DNA of 5,905 nt from Clostridiales bacterium (GTDB lineage Bacteria > Bacillota > Clostridia > Oscillospirales > Oscillospiraceae), in NCBI GenBank assembly GCA_012516225.1, contig JAAYWX010000309.1, forward strand, positions 1-5,905, given 5' to 3'. The position numbers and the translations under genes are program-made. The notes under the pieces were generated by a model. The model was not told the DNA's origin, did no database searches, and saw nothing but the letters and a program-made list of their open reading frames with translations. Shown in pieces: positions 4,101 to 5,905 of the stretch. Numbering within the stretch: the stretch's first letter is position 1; the number at the start of each line of letters is the position of its first letter.

Positions 4101-5905
4101 TTGATTTGAACATTGTTCTTAAGCGCCGCTATCTGTGTGTCAATAGCCGCGGTAACATTTGCATATGAGGCATTGCCGTAATACGGCGCTAAGGCTAAAA
4201 TTGCGGGACCCGCTCCATCCGCGTCGGTTGCGCCGTACCCCCAGAATTGTGTCCCTACAATTTTATCTATTATAGTATCTATATAAGACTGATATTCGGA
4301 TCCAAACTGCTGAAACGCTATCAGCATATAGGGCAGGGAGTATATGCTTGTTTCCGTATTCACTTTTGAGACAAGTTTCGCAACCGCGTCAAAGCTTTCT
4401 CCGGAAAGAACCGTAATCCTGCGTGCATCGTATCCGAGAGCCGCAAGTGCGATTATGTTTTTTGCAAGACTGCCGCTGTCGGCACCGCTCTGCGTCAGTG
4501 CATTAACAGCATAATTTACATATGCCTGTTTCTGTGCATCCGTCAGATTGTATGCAATATCCTTGTATTGAGGATATCCGCTGTTTCCGTATGCCTTTGC
4601 GGCGTTTGCCGCGGCCATATCCGCTATTATCCATGCGGAAGATGACGTGTCGGCGCTGTTTACATATCCGGATGCGATGTTGCCGGCAACAATATTGCAC
4701 AGGGTATTGTCGTCCGGTGTCCCGTAATAATTGTAATTGAGTACTGATATGTTGAAAGAAACCGTCTGGTCGGGAATAATCCCTCCGAGCTTATTGCTGT
4801 GGATAATGGCACTTATGCTGCCCTCCGAGGTGGAAGCTCCTTGAGTTACCCTGCCGTCTGACGCAACTGCACTGTTTGCCGAGTTCCATATAATTGAAAA
4901 ATCGCCGCTTTCGGATGAAAAGCTTGCTTTTTGTGCTGCCGCGTCATAGCTTGCAAAAAGAGGCAGGCTAAGGTTGCCTGTTACAGCATAAGGTGCGGCG
5001 TTTGCACCCTTGATTACATCAAATCCAAGTGCGGCCTTAATTGCGGATATTGCTGTCTGCCCTGCCGCCACATCGCTCTCGTTTGCTTTGGGAACAGTTA
5101 TACTAAAGCTCTTGGTCTGCGGCTGCGCTCCCGGAATTCCCACGGCTGCCGTTAAAGTTACGGTTTTGTCCTCGGACGTGCTTCTTGTTATTTTCCCGGA
5201 AGCCGAAATAACGGAACTGTCTGAGCTTTCCCATGTAATTGACGTTTTCCCGCTTGCTCCCACAGAGGGCAAAGCCAGGTCGCTTTCGGCGGAAGATGGC
5301 AGGCTAAGCGCATCTTTGTCCGAATTTATCAGCGCGTTTGCCTCGTCTGCCGTGAGAACTCTCACCTTGCATACCGGAGCGGACATATCCCAAGTAGAAC
5401 ATGCCGATACTGTATATTCTCCCGCGGTATCAAAAGAAAGGCTCACCCGGCCGGTGCTGTCCGTTGTCTTGCCCGGAATATTCTCCCAGCATTTAGTCAA
5501 ATCTGAATTTACGAATTGGGAATCTGCAAGTCCAAGCTGCGCCCCGTCTATAGTGAAAGTCCCGTTCCACGACGTGCCTTTCAGTTCAAGCTCGATCGGC
5601 CCTCCGACTGCCACGGTAACAAAACTGCGGTTAAAATACGCATAGAGGTCGCTCCAGCTCGCCGTATTTTTGTAAGTAAATGCTGTTATCCTGCTGCCGT
5701 TATGTATTTCGGAGAAAAGCCCGGTGCTTACAAAAGCGTCATCCACATAGTAACCGCCGACTCCGTCCGTTTGTCCCCACAGCTTTAAAAGAAAACCGCT
5801 GCTGTTTTTTTCATAGTCGCCGCTTCTTCCCGGTGCATAAAGAGCATGGGCGGCGGCGAGTGCATCGTCGATATCGAACTTTCCGTTTTGGTTCCTGTCC
5901 GTAAC
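1112..5905 (-). CDS. Large SLH-anchored surface protein with two squalene-cyclase/transcobalamin-alpha-like modules and a DUF4430 domain (5' partial)
   Basis: The frame is open from the right edge to a TAA at 1112-1114 (1597 visible residues, numbered here from the edge). The true start and signal peptide lie outside. Modules in order: EF-hand loop (3-14) inside a beta-rich module (to ~183); two atrophied bacterial Ig-like domains (~184-273, ~275-390, with ITWESSDSSVIS and FSIIWNSANSAVAS); a first alpha/alpha-barrel (~398-678); a PEGA-like module (~703-773); DUF4430 (~782-904, SGWMYIVNGSSPNI); a repetitive beta linker (~929-1121); three SLH domains (~1123-1301); a second barrel (~1311-1588) ending ALYRIK. 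SLH domains bind pyruvylated wall polymers, so the protein should sit on the cell surface. Barrel plus DUF4430 is the architecture of intrinsic factor/transcobalamin, so ligand capture is inferred; the ligand is unknown. It is the first visible gene of a three-gene cluster ending in ecfT. Domain calls are firm for SLH and DUF4430, good for the barrels, and weaker for Ig-like and PEGA-like modules. Confidence 0.93.
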   Translation of the reverse strand, partial: VTDRNQNGKFDIDDALAAAHALYAPGRSGDYEKNSSGFLLKLWGQTDGVGGYYVDDAFVSTGLFSEIHNGSRITAFTYKNTASWSDLYAYFNRSFVTVAVGGPIELELKGTSWNGTFTIDGAQLGLADSQFVNSDLTKCWENIPGKTTDSTGRVSLSFDTAGEYTVSACSTWDMSAPVCKVRVLTADEANALINSDKDALSLPSSAESDLALPSVGASGKTSITWESSDSSVISASGKITRSTSEDKTVTLTAAVGIPGAQPQTKSFSITVPKANESDVAAGQTAISAIKAALGFDVIKGANAAPYAVTGNLSLPLFASYDAAAQKASFSSESGDFSIIWNSANSAVASDGRVTQGASTSEGSISAIIHSNKLGGIIPDQTVSFNISVLNYNYYGTPDDNTLCNIVAGNIASGYVNSADTSSSAWIIADMAAANAAKAYGNSGYPQYKDIAYNLTDAQKQAYVNYAVNALTQSGADSGSLAKNIIALAALGYDARRITVLSGESFDAVAKLVSKVNTETSIYSLPYMLIAFQQFGSEYQSYIDTIIDKIVGTQFWGYGATDADGAGPAILALAPYYGNASYANVTAAIDTQIAALKNNVQINANGTVESYGTPSAESTAMLVMGLCAVGQDVRSFNGKNLVQGLLAMVQNSGKAFKTSYSEAITTEQGFRGLVAISGAKLKNGPFRIYDFSGNTLAPVTVSYKGCPVSFSVVPSDAQVAVTGQTPVSGNCFNLKAGTYSYTISKSGYTSKTGTIVISQSDEANHTPKSINVSLASEQQGTNSCTVRFTLVGDTDHDDKISHVYRKDLGAGRTWIAAQSVTVPSGSSVFDVFDKVLSSEGYTYYEKNANYIVSITNPSGQTLSEFSNGANSGWMYIVNGSSPNIPIRDYKVSNGDDIVFFFTDDYTLEKGSEQWNPPTETSKPSESLTPTVTVQQGKAEVSISTSAIESAISGSSGKVVIAPQINGTAETVSVSVPTSAVKTLAGKNSGMLCVETSAGNVNLPSKVLEAAAGQAGGENISVVIEKKQAKDVNLPETDVQNAAIVEISIVSGGKNITTFGGGALTVFVPVSGKRNVGDSYKVIVISSDGSKEILPGKIVSRNGETFAEVAVSHLSTFVVTTARVIVFDDVNSDSWYYEAVQYTAASGIMNGVSDTSFAPEVKISRAMLVTVLYRLAGSPKTEGDPSFTDVEKNTWYSDAIVWASKNGIVMGRGNGTFGTADTLTREEAAAILYRYAAFRKLDISKSADISSYKDAGILSSWAAVPMKWANAVGFIKGTTDCTLSPKESMTRAQAAAILMRVSKYSDSAPQSGTSETAKKTAEYILKTTAQPQIGYIGGDWAVIGLVRSGYQVPQAWLDGYEAEVEKYTAACKGVLSSNKYTEYSRVILALTAAGKSPKNVAGYDLTLFLADYENVIKQGLNGAIWALIALDSGKYDIPANPQAKVQATREMYLNEILSNQLSDGGFSLTGKEPADTDLTAMALCALSAYGTRIDAAAAIEKGLAYLSKKQESGGDYGSCESTAQVLIALNSLKISSSDSRFIKNGYTLVDGLMSYYANEGRFRHVKNGEVNQMATEQAMLALAAIERTEKGESALYRIK
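1142..1975 (-). other. Second, C-terminal alpha/alpha-barrel module (squalene-cyclase/transcobalamin-alpha-like)
   Basis: About 278 residues: GGDWAVIGLVRSG, EYSRVILALTAAGKSPKNV, GAIWALIALDSGKY, ATREMYLNEILSNQLSDGGF, DTDLTAMALCALSAY, ESTAQVLIALNSL and NQMATEQAMLALAAI. This matches a helical module seen C-terminally in many Clostridia surface proteins. It parallels the first barrel landmark by landmark. The DTDLTA sequence resembles the DxDDTA acid motif of class II terpene cyclases but has Leu in place of the fourth Asp. Confidence 0.78.
2003..2539 (-). other. Three consecutive S-layer homology (SLH) domains
   Basis: SLH1 (2381-2539) has FDDVNSDSWYYEAVQYTAA, GIMNGVSDTSFAPEVKISRA and VLYRLAG. 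SLH2 (2201-2359) has FTDVEKNTWYSDAIVWASKN, GIVMGRGNGTFGTADTLTRE and ILYRYA. SLH3 (2003-2164) has YKDAGILSSWAAVPMKWANA, GFIKGTTDCTLSPKESMTRA and ILMRVSKY. Three repeats form the usual wall-polymer binding unit. The TRAE-type motif reads SRAM, TREE and TRAQ. Unusually, they are internal and followed by about 300 further residues. Confidence 0.93.
3194..3562 (-). other. DUF4430 (transcobalamin C-terminal-like) domain in the surface protein
   Basis: The domain opens with CTVRFTLVGDTDHDD, has the helix VPSGSSVFDVFDKVL, and closes with SGWMYIVNGSSPNI followed by YKVSNGDDIVFFFTDDY. The same hallmarks appear in the separate downstream DUF4430 protein (SVFDVLKRTL, SGWMYRVNGIFPNY, YTLKNGDVIEW), so the cluster encodes two copies. 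The family corresponds to the beta domain of cobalamin carriers. Confidence 0.85.
3587..3799 (-). other. PEGA-like beta module in the surface protein
   Basis: About 70 residues containing PVSFSVVPSDAQVAVTGQ, then LKAGTYSYTISKSGYTSKTG. This is the style of PEGA-type modules, with a short strand, a decorated loop, and 'GTYSYTISKSGY' before the last strands. It links the first barrel to DUF4430. The family assignment is by pattern only. Confidence 0.5.
3872..4714 (-). other. First alpha/alpha-barrel module (squalene-cyclase/transcobalamin-alpha-like)
   Basis: About 280 residues made of repeated amphipathic helix pairs. Landmarks are LAKNIIALAALGYDARR, IYSLPYMLIAFQQF, DADGAGPAILALAPYY (DxD at 4217-4225), ESTAMLVMGL (ESTA at 4049-4060) and TEQGFRGLVAI (TEQ at 3905-3913). 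The same landmarks recur in the same order in the C-terminal module. There is no DxDD acid motif, so a binding rather than cyclase role is inferred. Confidence 0.75.
4736..5356 (-). other. Two tandem atrophied bacterial Ig-like domains in the surface protein
   Basis: The first copy (5087-5356) has the typical order ALSLPSSAESDLALP, TSITWESSDSSVISASGKI, then a run of beta strands ending FSITVPK. The second (4736-5083) is longer and more divergent, with FSIIWNSANSAVASDGRVT and a closing VSFNISVLNY. Such domains usually act as spacers or stalks in surface proteins. The second call is the less certain one. Confidence 0.6.
5864..5899 (-). other. EF-hand/dockerin-like calcium-binding loop in the surface protein
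   Basis: The translation DRNQNGKFDIDD fits a 12-residue EF-hand loop: Asp at 1, Asn at 3 and 5, Gly at 6, a hydrophobic residue at 8, Asp at 9 and Asp at 12. It is followed by a helix-like ALAAAHALYAPG. Dockerin I repeats look similar, but only one copy is visible and the sequence stops at the edge. It more likely stabilises a surface module than serves as a cellulosome dockerin. Confidence 0.7.

Noticed and set aside
5010..5645. Plus-strand open frame of 211 codons
   Set aside because: It lies wholly antisense to the Ig-like and N-terminal part of the surface protein, whose minus-strand translation has clear domain motifs. The plus-strand product has no recognisable domain and is explained by the base composition of the opposite strand.

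Overview
The window looks like chromosomal DNA of a Gram-positive, anaerobic Firmicute of the Clostridia/Oscillospirales type. The evidence is a trio of S-layer homology (SLH) domains, which bind secondary cell-wall polymers, an ECF-type vitamin transporter subunit, and DUF4430 and Ig-like domain styles familiar from gut Clostridia. The species cannot be named from the sequence.

All real coding content lies on the minus strand and reads right to left as one tight cluster of three genes. From the right edge to 1112 runs the 3' part of a very large secreted surface protein (1597 residues visible, 5' end outside the window). It is followed 26 nt later (17 nt if the first ATG is used) by a gene of about 243 codons (1085-354) for a membrane-anchored protein with one C-terminal DUF4430 domain. 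That gene overlaps by 11 nt the start of an EcfT-like transmembrane gene (364 to the left edge, 3' end missing). No terminator, promoter or unassigned stretch longer than about 30 nt is visible, so one transcript starting beyond the right edge is the simplest reading.

The large protein is a chain of modules: an EF-hand/dockerin-like calcium loop, a beta-rich module, two atrophied Ig-like domains, an alpha/alpha-barrel module of the squalene-cyclase/transcobalamin-alpha type, a PEGA-like module, a DUF4430 (transcobalamin-C-like) domain, a repetitive beta linker, three SLH domains, and a second alpha/alpha-barrel module. DUF4430 is the bacterial relative of the beta domain of human intrinsic factor and transcobalamin, and the barrels resemble their alpha domain. 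The same alpha plus beta pairing is therefore present here, next to a second DUF4430 protein and an ECF importer subunit.

The working hypothesis, which is inference, is an uptake system. A wall-anchored protein captures a ligand, possibly a corrinoid or another vitamin-like compound. It passes the ligand to a membrane-tethered DUF4430 protein, which passes it to an ECF transporter whose ATPase and S component would be encoded left of the window. ECF importers normally work without extracellular binding proteins, so this arrangement is the main point of interest.
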